DNA of 64,000 bases from Paraburkholderia phenoliruptrix (lineage in GTDB: Bacteria > Pseudomonadota > Gammaproteobacteria > Burkholderiales > Burkholderiaceae), in assembly GCF_902859825.1 (NCBI RefSeq), contig NZ_CADIKB010000011.1, positions 116,619 through 180,618 on the forward strand. The letters run 5' to 3'. This document shows, piece by piece, positions 1 to 7,657 of the stretch; position 1 is the first letter of the stretch, and every line of letters starts with the position of its first letter. The position numbers were made by a program, and so were the translations under genes. The notes under the pieces are model-generated. The model saw only the letters and a list, made by a program, of their open reading frames with translations. It was not told the origin of the DNA and made no database searches.

Positions 1-119
1 TGAATCAATCCGGCGCGGCATGGCGTGCAGCCCGCGCGACGTTGTCGAGGCGCCCGTTGCGTGGCGGGCGTTGGCTGCATGCATGGCAGATGCCGCGCGA
101 AACAAGGAGGACTTGCAAC

Positions 120-1529
120 ATGGGCCGACTGATCGTCGTGTCGAATCGCGTCGCAACGCCGACGGAAACCAAAGGGTCGGCGGGCGGCCTCGCTGTCGGC
201 GTGTTCGGCGCACTGAAGGATGCGGGAGGCGTGTGGTTCGGCTGGAGCGGCGACGTGGTGAGCGAGACTGTCGCCAACGCGGGGCCGACGCTCGAGCAGG
301 ACGGCGCCGTCACCTTTGCGACCGTGGGTCTCACGCGTAAGGACTACGACCAGTATTACCGCGGCTTTTCGAACGCGACGCTATGGCCGGTGTTCCACTA
401 TCGCAACGACCTCGCCCGCTATGAGCGCGAGGAGTATGCCGGCTACCGGCGCGTCAACGCGTGGCTCGCGCACAAGCTCATCAAGCTGCTCGAGCCCGAC
501 GACGTGATCTGGATTCACGACTATCACCTGATCCCGTTTGCCGAGGCGTTGCGCAGCGAAGGCATCACGAATCGCATCGGCTTTTTCCTGCACATTCCGT
601 TTCCGTCGCCGCAGATCCTGCTCAACATTCCGCCGCATGAAGAGCTGGTGAAGTCGCTGTCCTGCTACGACCTGCTGGGCTTCCAGACCGCGACGGACGA
701 ACAGGCCTTTCACGACTACGTGACCCGCCACGCGCGCGGCACCGTGTCGAAAGGCGTGGTGGAAGCGTTCGGGCGCAAGCTGCGCACGGGCGTCTATCGC
801 ATCGGCGTGTTTCCCGACGAAATTGCCGAGCAGGCCAAGCGCTACGAAAGCCGTCAGCACGTGCTCGATCTGAAGCAGAGCCTGGAAGGCCGCAAGCTGA
901 TCATGAGCGTGGATCGGCTCGACTATTCGAAAGGGCTCGTCGAGCGATTTCGCGCGTTCGAGCATCTGCTGGAGCGCTCGCCGGAATGGCGCGGCAACGT
1001 CACGCTGGTGCAGATCGCGCCGCCCACGCGCTCGGACGTCGCCACCTATCAGAAGATCCGTCAGGACCTGGAGTACGAAGCAGGGCGCATCAACGGGCGC
1101 TATTCGGGCCTCGACTACACGCCGATCCGCTATCTGAACCAGCAATACGACCGCTGGAAACTCATGTCGCTGTTTCGCGAGTCGCAGATCGGCTTTGTCA
1201 CGCCCTTGCATGACGGCATGAACCTCGTCGCGAAGGAATATGTCGCCGCACAGAATCCGGACGATCCGGGCGTGCTGGTGCTGTCCATTTTCGCGGGCGC
1301 CGCAGCCGAGCTCTCGGGCGCGCTGCTCGTCAATCCGCATGATGCGATCGGCATGTGCGAAGCCTTGCAGCGTGCGCTGCAAATGCCGCTCGACGCGCGC
1401 CAGCGGCGTCACGAGATCAACATGGCCGCGTTGCGCAAGAACGACCTGGGCGTATGGCGCGACAGCTTTTTGCGCGACCTGCGCAGCATGCCGGTGCAGA
1501 GACCGGCCGCGGGCGGCGGCCACGCATGA
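120..1529 (+). CDS. otsA: Alpha,alpha-trehalose-phosphate synthase (UDP-forming)
   Basis: Glycosyltransferase family 20 enzyme that joins UDP-glucose and glucose 6-phosphate to make trehalose 6-phosphate in the cytoplasm. The 469-residue product has the typical OtsA opening (GRLIVVSNRV), the glycine-rich GGLAVG loop, the WIHDYHL segment, the VDRLDYSKG motif and the C-terminal DGMNLVAKEY motif, so both Rossmann halves are complete. The start at 120 is chosen because AAGGAGG lies nine bases upstream; longer in-frame readings have no such site. No otsB phosphatase is visible downstream, although the window begins with TGA, which may be the stop of a cut-off upstream gene. Trehalose synthesis fits an osmotic or desiccation role, as does the exopolysaccharide locus nearby. 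Function is well supported. Confidence 0.95.
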   Translation: MGRLIVVSNRVATPTETKGSAGGLAVGVFGALKDAGGVWFGWSGDVVSETVANAGPTLEQDGAVTFATVGLTRKDYDQYYRGFSNATLWPVFHYRNDLARYEREEYAGYRRVNAWLAHKLIKLLEPDDVIWIHDYHLIPFAEALRSEGITNRIGFFLHIPFPSPQILLNIPPHEELVKSLSCYDLLGFQTATDEQAFHDYVTRHARGTVSKGVVEAFGRKLRTGVYRIGVFPDEIAEQAKRYESRQHVLDLKQSLEGRKLIMSVDRLDYSKGLVERFRAFEHLLERSPEWRGNVTLVQIAPPTRSDVATYQKIRQDLEYEAGRINGRYSGLDYTPIRYLNQQYDRWKLMSLFRESQIGFVTPLHDGMNLVAKEYVAAQNPDDPGVLVLSIFAGAAAELSGALLVNPHDAIGMCEALQRALQMPLDARQRRHEINMAALRKNDLGVWRDSFLRDLRSMPVQRPAAGGGHA

Positions 1530-1614
1530 TGAGGGCGCCGAAAGGGCAAATCATGCGCGCAGCCGGCGACGGTCCCCGCGCGCCCCGGCATGCGAACCAC
1601 CCGCGGATAGTCGC

Positions 1615-2778
1615 GTGCTGAGCGCACTCGCCATCGCCGGTTACCGGTCCCTGCGCGAGCTGATCGTGCCGCTCGGGCGGCTGAATGTCATCACGGGCGC
1701 CAACGGCAGCGGCAAGTCGAGCGTCTATCGTTCGCTGCGTCTCGTCGCCGAAACGGCGCGCGGCGGCGTCATCCCGTCGCTCGCGCGCGAAGGCGGCTTG
1801 CCTTCCACCTTATGGGCCGGTCCCGAACGCTTTTCGCGCGACATGCTGAGCGGCGCAGCCGAGGTTCAGGGCACGAGGCGCAACGCGCCCGTCAGCCTGC
1901 GGCTCGGCTTCGCGGGCGAACCGTTCAGCTACGCGATCGATCTAGGGTTGCCGGTTCCGGGTGCGAGCCGCTTCACACTCGACCCGGTGATCAAGCGCGA
2001 GTGCATCTGGAGCGGCCCGTTGCTGCGGCCCTCGGCGCTGCTCGTCGACAGGCAGGGCGCGGCGCTCCGTACGCGCGATGAAAGCGGCGAGTGGCAAACG
2101 GTCCCCCAGCCGGTCGCGAGTTTCGACAGCATGATGACGGAGTTTGCCGACCCGCGCACGGCGCCTGAGATGATCGCGGTGCGCGAACAGATCCGCTCAT
2201 GGCGTTTTTACGATCACTTCCGGACGGACGTCGACGCGCCCGCGCGCATGCCGCAAGTGGGAACGCATACGCCGGTGCTGGCGGACGACGGCGCGGACCT
2301 TGCCGCCGCGCTGCAAACCATCCGCGAGATCGGCGATCCGACCGCGCTCGACGCCGCTATCGACGACGCGTTTCCAGGGGCCCGGCTCGAGATTGCCGCG
2401 CAGGACGGCCGCTTTGAGGTACTGATGCATCAGCACGGCCTGCTGCGTCCGCTCAAGGGGGCGGAGCTGTCGGATGGCACATTGCGCTATCTGCTGCTCG
2501 TGGCCGCGCTGCTAACGCCGCGGCCGCCGGCGCTGCTGGTGCTGAACGAACCTGAAACGAGCCTGCACCCGGACCTGTTGCCGGCGCTCGCGCGGTTGAT
2601 CGCGCGAGCCGCGGCGCACTCGCAGATACTCGTCGTTTCGCATGCCGCGCGCCTCATCTCCGCGCTGGAGCGCGAGGAGGCGAGCGAGTCGCTCGTGCTG
2701 GAGAAGCACTTCGGCGCCACGCGCCTTGTGGATGCCGACGAGCGCGACATGCCGGCGTGGAAGTGGCCGTCGCGCTGA
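1615..2778 (+). CDS. AAA/ABC-type ATPase, RecF/OLD-like, orphan
   Basis: Predicted cytoplasmic ATPase of 387 residues. It has a Walker A motif GANGSGKSS at residues 28-36, an ABC-signature-like LSDGT near residue 285 and a Walker B LLVLNEPETSLHP near 305-318, followed by a switch histidine in VVSHAARLI. This is the layout of RecF/SMC-like AAA ATPases that lack a long coiled coil. No TOPRIM nuclease domain follows, so it is not a complete OLD nuclease. The GTG start at 1615 is preferred because upstream in-frame codons run into the otsA 3' end; no strong ribosome site is visible. It lies 85 bases behind otsA and may be co-transcribed. The substrate and role are unknown; DNA repair or a single-gene defence function are guesses. 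Confidence 0.8.
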   Translation: MLSALAIAGYRSLRELIVPLGRLNVITGANGSGKSSVYRSLRLVAETARGGVIPSLAREGGLPSTLWAGPERFSRDMLSGAAEVQGTRRNAPVSLRLGFAGEPFSYAIDLGLPVPGASRFTLDPVIKRECIWSGPLLRPSALLVDRQGAALRTRDESGEWQTVPQPVASFDSMMTEFADPRTAPEMIAVREQIRSWRFYDHFRTDVDAPARMPQVGTHTPVLADDGADLAAALQTIREIGDPTALDAAIDDAFPGARLEIAAQDGRFEVLMHQHGLLRPLKGAELSDGTLRYLLLVAALLTPRPPALLVLNEPETSLHPDLLPALARLIARAAAHSQILVVSHAARLISALEREEASESLVLEKHFGATRLVDADERDMPAWKWPSR

Positions 2779-2852
2779 ACTGCGCGCTGAAACACGCGGT
2801 GTGCGATGCGTCCTTTATTTCGTTGCGCTGCAGCTTGTAAGCTGACTGTAAC

Positions 2853-2885
2853 AGCGCCCAGGAAATGCAATAACGGGCGCTTTTT
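2853..2885 (+). terminator. Intrinsic terminator after the ATPase gene
   Basis: AGCGCCC (2853-2859) pairs perfectly with GGGCGCT (2875-2881) across a 15-base loop and is followed by a run of T. It ends the otsA-ATPase transcript and separates it from the glycosyltransferase at 3044. Confidence 0.75.
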
Positions 2886-3043
2886 AGCCCTCGCCAGGGA
2901 ATAATGCTTCGATGCCGGCTGCGCACGCGTGCGGCACAGTGCATTGGATCGTAGACCGGCGCCTACAGGGCGCCACTGACGGCGCCTTACAGCGCGAGCT
3001 CGGAACAAGCCGGGCCGCGGGCCGTCAGTTCATGGAGACAACT

Positions 3044-4111
3044 ATGAAGATTGCGCAGATCGCCCCGCTGACCGAGTCCGTGCCGCCGAAGCTTTATGGC
3101 GGCACCGAGCGCGTCGTGTCGTACATCACCGAGGCGCTTGTCGAGCTCGGCCACGACGTGACGCTGTTCGCAAGCGGCGATTCCGAAACCAGCGCGAAGC
3201 TCGAGGCCGTATGGCCGCGCGCGCTGCGCCTCGACCCGGGCATTCGCGATCGCGTCGCGCCGCACATGCTGCTGATGGAACTGGTGCGCCGCCAGGCCGA
3301 ACAGTTCGATGTCCTGCATTTCCACCTCGACTATTACTCGTTCTCGGTGTTCCAGCGGCAGGAGACGCCGTTCGTCACGACGATGCACGGTCGCCTCGAC
3401 CTACCCGAGCAGCAGCCCGTGTTCGACACGTTCAGCACCGCACCGGTGATTTCCATTTCGAATGCGCAGCGCCACCCGCTGCCGCAGGCGCGCTGGCTCA
3501 CCACGGTCTATCACGGCCTGCCGGAGCAGCTCTACACGCCGCAGCCGGTCGAGCAGAAATACCTGGCGTTTCTCGGGCGCATATCGCCGGAAAAACGGGT
3601 CGACACCGCGATCCGGATCGCCGGCCGCTGCGGCATGCCGATTCGGATCGCCGCGAAGGTGGACGCCGCGGACCGCGAATATTTCGAACGCGATATCCGG
3701 CCGCTGCTCGACTTGCCGCATGTCGAGTTCATCGGCGAGATCGCGGATCACCAGAAAGCGGAGTTTCTCTCGGGCGCGCACGCGCTGCTGTTTCCGATTG
3801 ACTGGCCCGAGCCGTTCGGCCTCGTGATGATCGAGGCGATGGCGTGCGGCACGCCGGTCGTGGCGTTCAACCGCGGCTCGGTGCCGGAGGTGCTGGAGGA
3901 CGGCCTGACTGGCTTTATCGTCGAAGACGAGATCGGCGCGGTGGCGGCTGTCAACCGTCTGCACAAGATGCCGCGCGCGGGCGTGCGGCGGCGCTTCGAA
4001 GAGCGCTTCACGTCACACCGCATGGCGCAACAGTATGTCGATGCTTATCAGTCGGTGATTCGCGCGCAGAAACGCTCGCGCTTCAAGGTCGTGGATAGCT
4101 CGGGGCGTTGA
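3044..4111 (+). CDS. Glycosyltransferase family 4 protein
   Basis: Retaining GT-B glycosyltransferase of 355 residues. It shows the N-terminal MKIAQIAPL and PPKLYGGTERVV loop, a linker into the second Rossmann domain (LAFLGRISPEKRVDTAI) and the nucleotide-sugar motif EPFGLVMIEAMACGTPVVAF with its two glutamates. GGAG lies six bases before the ATG at 3044; the ATG at 3032 has no such site. The close YGGTERVV group resembles transferases often annotated as acting on small acceptors or polysaccharide in proteobacteria. Donor and acceptor cannot be told from sequence. It stands alone between terminators and is not part of the bce block. Confidence 0.85.
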   Translation: MKIAQIAPLTESVPPKLYGGTERVVSYITEALVELGHDVTLFASGDSETSAKLEAVWPRALRLDPGIRDRVAPHMLLMELVRRQAEQFDVLHFHLDYYSFSVFQRQETPFVTTMHGRLDLPEQQPVFDTFSTAPVISISNAQRHPLPQARWLTTVYHGLPEQLYTPQPVEQKYLAFLGRISPEKRVDTAIRIAGRCGMPIRIAAKVDAADREYFERDIRPLLDLPHVEFIGEIADHQKAEFLSGAHALLFPIDWPEPFGLVMIEAMACGTPVVAFNRGSVPEVLEDGLTGFIVEDEIGAVAAVNRLHKMPRAGVRRRFEERFTSHRMAQQYVDAYQSVIRAQKRSRFKVVDSSGR

Positions 4112-4125
4112 CGCCCGCGAGCGCA

Positions 4126-4209
4126 GGCGAGCCGGCTTCACGGAGTCGGCCCGCCGACAGTCCGTAAAACATCGGCTCGCCCGGCCGGCGCCTGTGATGA
4201 GCGCCGGCC
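4126..4209. terminator. Tandem GC-rich hairpins between convergent genes
   Basis: Two perfect stems lie between the converging glycosyltransferase and SYLF genes: GGCGAGCCG (4126-4134) with CGGCTCGCC (4173-4181), which itself encloses GTCGGC/GCCGAC, and GGCCGGCGC (4183-4191) with GCGCCGGCC (4201-4209). Neither has a T tract, so a bidirectional or Rho-assisted stop is inferred only from position. Confidence 0.4.
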
Positions 4210-4291
4210 TTGCTGCAAGAGCTCAGGTCGCGAGCCGCCTGAATGGCGTCGTCGCGACGGTTACGCGGAAGTCGCGTTTTTCACGCACCTC

Positions 4292-4879
4292 TCAGATCTT
4301 CAGGCGCGAAACCTTCGTGCCTTGCAACGACAGATCGCCCATCAGCCCGGCGTTGGTCAACACGAATACCTCGACCGGAGCCGTGGCCGTGTTCGAATCG
4401 ATCGCGCCGTTGGCGCCCATTTTCACGAGTGCGACGGACGCGTCGCCGCCCACGGACCAGCCGTCTGCGTTGCGGAATTTGTCGAGCGCGTCCTGCGTCA
4501 TGAACAGGAAGATGATCGCCTTCGACTGCGCGCCTGCCTGCAGTCCGAACGAGCCGGAAATCGTGCTGTAGTAGCCGACCGTGCTGCCGCCCACGCGGAG
4601 CGCGCCTTCGCCGTACTGACCGCCGACAATAAAGCCCGCCTGCAGCACCGACGGGAACACGAGCACGCCGCGCGCCTTGGAGACGAGTTCGCGCGAACCC
4701 TTCACGGTCGTGTACAGCCGCGACAGGGTGCCGTCGACGTCTGCGTCGATCGAGCGGCGTTTGGAGGAATCGGTGGCGGCGGTGTCGTGGCCGCCGGTGT
4801 TGGTGGTACATCCGGCGAGAGCAAGGCCTCCGAAAGCGAGCGCAGCGGTTGTCTTCAACATGAAGTGTCGTCTTTGCAT
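4292..4879 (-). CDS. SYLF/Ysc84-domain lipoprotein
   Basis: Exported lipoprotein of 195 residues. After MQRRHFMLKTTAALAFGG comes a lipobox LALAGC, then a SYLF (Ysc84, DUF500) domain with LVSKARGVLVFPSV, GGQYGEGALRV and FLFMTQDALDKFRN. Bacterial SYLF proteins are small envelope proteins of poorly defined function; the fold binds lipids in eukaryotic relatives. The start at 4879 is taken because GGAGA lies about six bases upstream and it gives a clean signal peptide; an extension to 4909 would disturb it. It appears to be a monocistronic gene. Confidence 0.85.
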   Translation of the reverse strand: MQRRHFMLKTTAALAFGGLALAGCTTNTGGHDTAATDSSKRRSIDADVDGTLSRLYTTVKGSRELVSKARGVLVFPSVLQAGFIVGGQYGEGALRVGGSTVGYYSTISGSFGLQAGAQSKAIIFLFMTQDALDKFRNADGWSVGGDASVALVKMGANGAIDSNTATAPVEVFVLTNAGLMGDLSLQGTKVSRLKI

Positions 4880-5243
4880 CGTTTTTCTCCGTATGGTTCC
4901 GGGTCGCAACCGCGAGAAAGCGCGTGGTTGCCTTTGAGTTATATCACACGGGAGGTCAAAAGGCGCCCTCGCTCACAGGGCGAAAGCCTTATGGGGCGGG
5001 GCTTTGCGGCACATCGAAAAAGCACGCTGTAAATTTGACCGGCCGCGCGGCAACCGTGGCTGGCGGCGCGCGGGCATGGTCGAGCGCGGTTTTGTGCAGT
5101 GAATTTTCAGCGGGCGAGTCGCCGGAAGGTGAACCGCGGCACGGGTCCTCGCCCATTTTTACCGACTCGGGCGTGCGGCGTATCGGCTTCGCATCGGCTC
5201 AAAAGTGTTGCCTGCATGCCGCACAAGGAGCGACTCGCGCGGA
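4880..5243. other. Intergenic gap, no gene seen
   Basis: These 364 bases hold the upstream region of the SYLF gene and the 3' flank of the two-TM gene. Open frames across it have no ribosome site or recognisable product. I see no clear promoter, hairpin with T tract or repeat. Confidence 0.4.
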
Positions 5244-5696
5244 CTATCCGCCGTGGTTGGCCGGCCTCTTGACTGCGGGCGGGCGTCTCAGCGCGCGGCG
5301 CACTCCGCCGATCAATACGCCGATGACGAGTAGCGTGAGCGCCGGTACAACCCAATAGCCGACGAACGCATGCCACAGATAAACCATCAGGGTAGAGCGG
5401 CGCACGCTGTATTCGTTGCGGGCGTCCTGCTGGCGCGGCGCGTTAGCCGCGAGTACGTCGGCGGGACAACCGGCGGCCTGCGCCTCGTCCGGCTTGCCAT
5501 GGCAGCGCGCAGGGGCGCCGGCCGCACGTTGCGCGTCGGTGAAATTCCAGGTGGTCAGCGCGCGGTCCAGGTCGACGGTGTTGTAGGCCATCTCCTCGCG
5601 AATTTCGCTGACTGCAACGATCGCCACGGGCACCGCCCAGAACACGATGACGACCAGCCACCGCCTCAACCAGCGGTTTTTATGCTTCGATACCAT
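5244..5696 (-). CDS. Two-TM membrane protein of unknown function
   Basis: A 150-residue protein I do not recognise. It has a basic N terminus (MVSKHKNRWLRR), a first transmembrane helix (WLVVIVFWAVPVAIVAV, about residues 13-29), a roughly 70-residue loop containing two cysteines (ARCHGKPDEAQAAGC) that could form a periplasmic disulphide, and a second helix (GYWVVPALTLLVIGVLIGG) before a basic, proline-rich tail. The pattern suggests an inner-membrane protein with its loop outside. Coding is supported by the coherent hydrophobic pattern and third-position GC. No neighbour suggests a pathway. Confidence 0.65.
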   Translation of the reverse strand: MVSKHKNRWLRRWLVVIVFWAVPVAIVAVSEIREEMAYNTVDLDRALTTWNFTDAQRAAGAPARCHGKPDEAQAAGCPADVLAANAPRQQDARNEYSVRRSTLMVYLWHAFVGYWVVPALTLLVIGVLIGGVRRALRRPPAVKRPANHGG

Positions 5697-5975
5697 CCTT
5701 GCCTCCGATCGATGCTTTGCGGCATCAACGACAAGATGGCGGCCCGTATGAATGTTGTGTGGGGTGGGCCGTCTCCGCAGCCATCATAGAAGAAAAACGG
5801 CGCGTTCGGGCGGGAGCACGGCGAAGGGGGGCGAAGCGCTCAACGGAAAAGCGCAAAGGGACGACGTAAAACGAGGCGACGTAAAACGAAACGATGTGAG
5901 CGGAGCGATGCAAAGCGAAGCAACGTCGGTATGCAGCGCCGCGCAAGTCGCGCGGCGCGTGGGCGATGCCGCGGA

Positions 5976-6269
5976 TCAGTTGGCCGGAGCCGACGAGAGG
6001 CAGCTCTTCATGAACGCCTTGCGCTCGTCGCCTTTCTTGCCGGCGGCTTGCGTGTTGCAGGCCTTCATCTTGTCCTGCTGGCTCATGGGCGCGGCAGCCG
6101 GTTTCGCCGACAGGCAGCTCTTCATGAACGCCTTGCGCTCGTCGCCTTTCTTGTCGCCGGCCTGCTTGTTACAGTCGGCCATTTTCGTCTGCTGGCTGTT
6201 CTGCGCGAACGCGGGCGAAACGAGGACGGCGCCGAGTACCATGGCAGCGATTGCGGATTGGATTTTCAT
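5976..6269 (-). CDS. psiF: PsiF-repeat exported protein
   Basis: Small secreted protein of 97 residues with a signal peptide (MKIQSAIAAMVLGAVLVSPAFA) and two PsiF repeats: MADCNKQAGDKKGDERKAFM, then MKACNTQAAGKKGDERKAFM, each followed by KSCL. Each repeat carries two cysteines. E. coli PsiF is phosphate-starvation inducible and of unknown biochemical role. The start at 6269 gives the signal peptide directly; the ORF extends four codons further without support. No Pho box could be picked out by eye in the upstream gap. Confidence 0.85.
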   Translation of the reverse strand: MKIQSAIAAMVLGAVLVSPAFAQNSQQTKMADCNKQAGDKKGDERKAFMKSCLSAKPAAAPMSQQDKMKACNTQAAGKKGDERKAFMKSCLSSAPAN

Positions 6270-6736
6270 GTGACACTCCATCGGTGTGGAAACGTTTTTG
6301 GGTCGTCATGCACGTGGGCGTCGACGGCATCCGGCCCTCGGCAAGTCCATTATGGCAAATGCTGTCTGCATCAACGGTCAAAACTGCGTTCCCGTTGACA
6401 ACGGCGCCCGCTGGTTTTCCCTGACGATGCAGCGTGCGCCGAAATTGGATGGATGAAATTGCCGAATGCGGGCAGGCAATAATGTTATGCATTGCAGATT
6501 AAATGACGATGCAATTCGACTGTAATTCGCGGCCTGCGCCGGCCGTCAGCAAGGGTGTGGAAATTCGCCCTGCATTGTTCCGCACGCGCGAACATTTGCT
6601 GCGAGTGCACATGAATGAGAATTGGTAAGGAAATCCTGAGGGAAATCCTTAACGAGAATCGCTCTCCCGTCACGTCTTTTTGCGGTTTAGGCGCTGCGCG
6701 GTGTGATTAAGCTGTATTAACCCGGAGGACCTTGCC
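6270..6736. promoter_or_regulatory. Divergent intergenic region with short repeats (6617-6659)
   Basis: This 467-base gap separates divergent psiF and the YciI gene. At 6617-6659 the nine-base word GGAAATCCT occurs twice (6629 and 6641), exactly 12 bases apart, inside an imperfect dyad TAAGGA (6626-6631)/TCCTTA (6646-6651), and is flanked by GAGAAT on both sides (6617 and 6654). It lies about 80-120 bases before the YciI start and could be an operator. No regulator can be named. Confidence 0.4.
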
Positions 6737-7033
6737 ATGCACTTTTTGTTGACCTATGAGCTCGTGCCGGACTACCTGGAGCGGCGCGGCGAGTACCGCG
6801 ACTCGCATCTGAAACTCGCATGGGCGGCGGCGGAGCGCGGTGAACTCGTGCTTGCCGGTGCACTGACCGAACCGGTGGATACAGCAGTGCTGCTTTTCAC
6901 CGGCGACACGCCTCGCGCCGCCGAGGCCTTTGCCCAAGCCGATCCTTATGTGCAAGCGGGCCTCGTCACACGCTGGCGCGTGCGCGAATGGACCACAGTG
7001 GTGGGCGAGGGCGCGGCGACGCCGGTCCGTTAG
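6737..7033 (+). CDS. YciI family protein
   Basis: A 98-residue protein of the YciI / dimeric alpha-beta barrel family. It has the family opening MHFLLTYELVPDYLERRGEYRDSH cut here into FLLTYELVPDYLERR and RDSHLKLAWAAAERGEL, then GALTEPVDTAVLLF and the ADPYVQAGLV motif that forms the conserved Asp-Pro turn. Family members are small cytoplasmic proteins with a conserved His-Asp pair, some of which act as hydrolases or dehydrochlorinase-like enzymes; the reaction here is not known. A strong GGAGG ribosome site lies before the ATG. It appears to be a single-gene unit. Confidence 0.85.
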   Translation: MHFLLTYELVPDYLERRGEYRDSHLKLAWAAAERGELVLAGALTEPVDTAVLLFTGDTPRAAEAFAQADPYVQAGLVTRWRVREWTTVVGEGAATPVR

Positions 7034-7363
7034 AAGGCTCGCCCCAAGCCCGCTAGCCGGCAAGCAAACGAGCGCCAGCCTGCGGCGCGGCGGTATCCTT
7101 GCGACAAGCCGCGGGCCCGCATTGCCACATCGGTGTCATCGGCCGGGCGCACCGTGGACTCAGTGCGCACGCAACGAAGTCGCGCATGCGGGCGCCCGAG
7201 AAATTCGCAGGAATGTATCGCATCATGGTGCTGTCGAATTCGAGCCGGCCATTCATTGCCTTTGCCGTTTTTTTTGGCAGGTATTTGCGGCGTTTTTGCC
7301 GGTCCGATGTTCCGCATTAGCCATTCCGTCGCTATGACAAGAAGCATTTCCGTTACGGCATGA

Positions 7364-7478
7364 CGTGAATTAAGCGAGTGAAAACGACAAGTTTGTTTCT
7401 ATCCGTAACACTTGTCGCAACGATATTCACGCAAACCCTGGTGATGGTATGCTTCGTGCACAATTCTCCCATGCACGA
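7364..7478. promoter_or_regulatory. Cluster of inverted repeats upstream of the transposase-derived gene
   Basis: The 624-base gap 7034-7657 has no gene, but it holds nested dyads: CGTGAAT (7364-7370) with ATTCACG (7425-7431) encloses CGACAAGT (7385-7392) with ACTTGTCG (7410-7417). A second dyad, TCGTGCA (7454-7460) with TGCACGA (7472-7478), follows. All are perfect. They sit 180-300 bases before the start at 7658 and could be operator sites or RNA structures; nothing identifies the ligand. Confidence 0.45.
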
Positions 7479-7657
7479 GTGAGACCACGTTTTGTGCTTC
7501 GCAATAGGGATAAACCGCACTAACCCGGGGCGGTGTTTGCCAGCCAACAGAACGTACAAAACATATTTGTGCAACCGAGGGTGACACACGGATCGTGAAG
7601 GTTGAATCCGTGGTCCACCCAACGCCGCGGCCCGGCCAGGCTGCGTGGAGAAAATCC

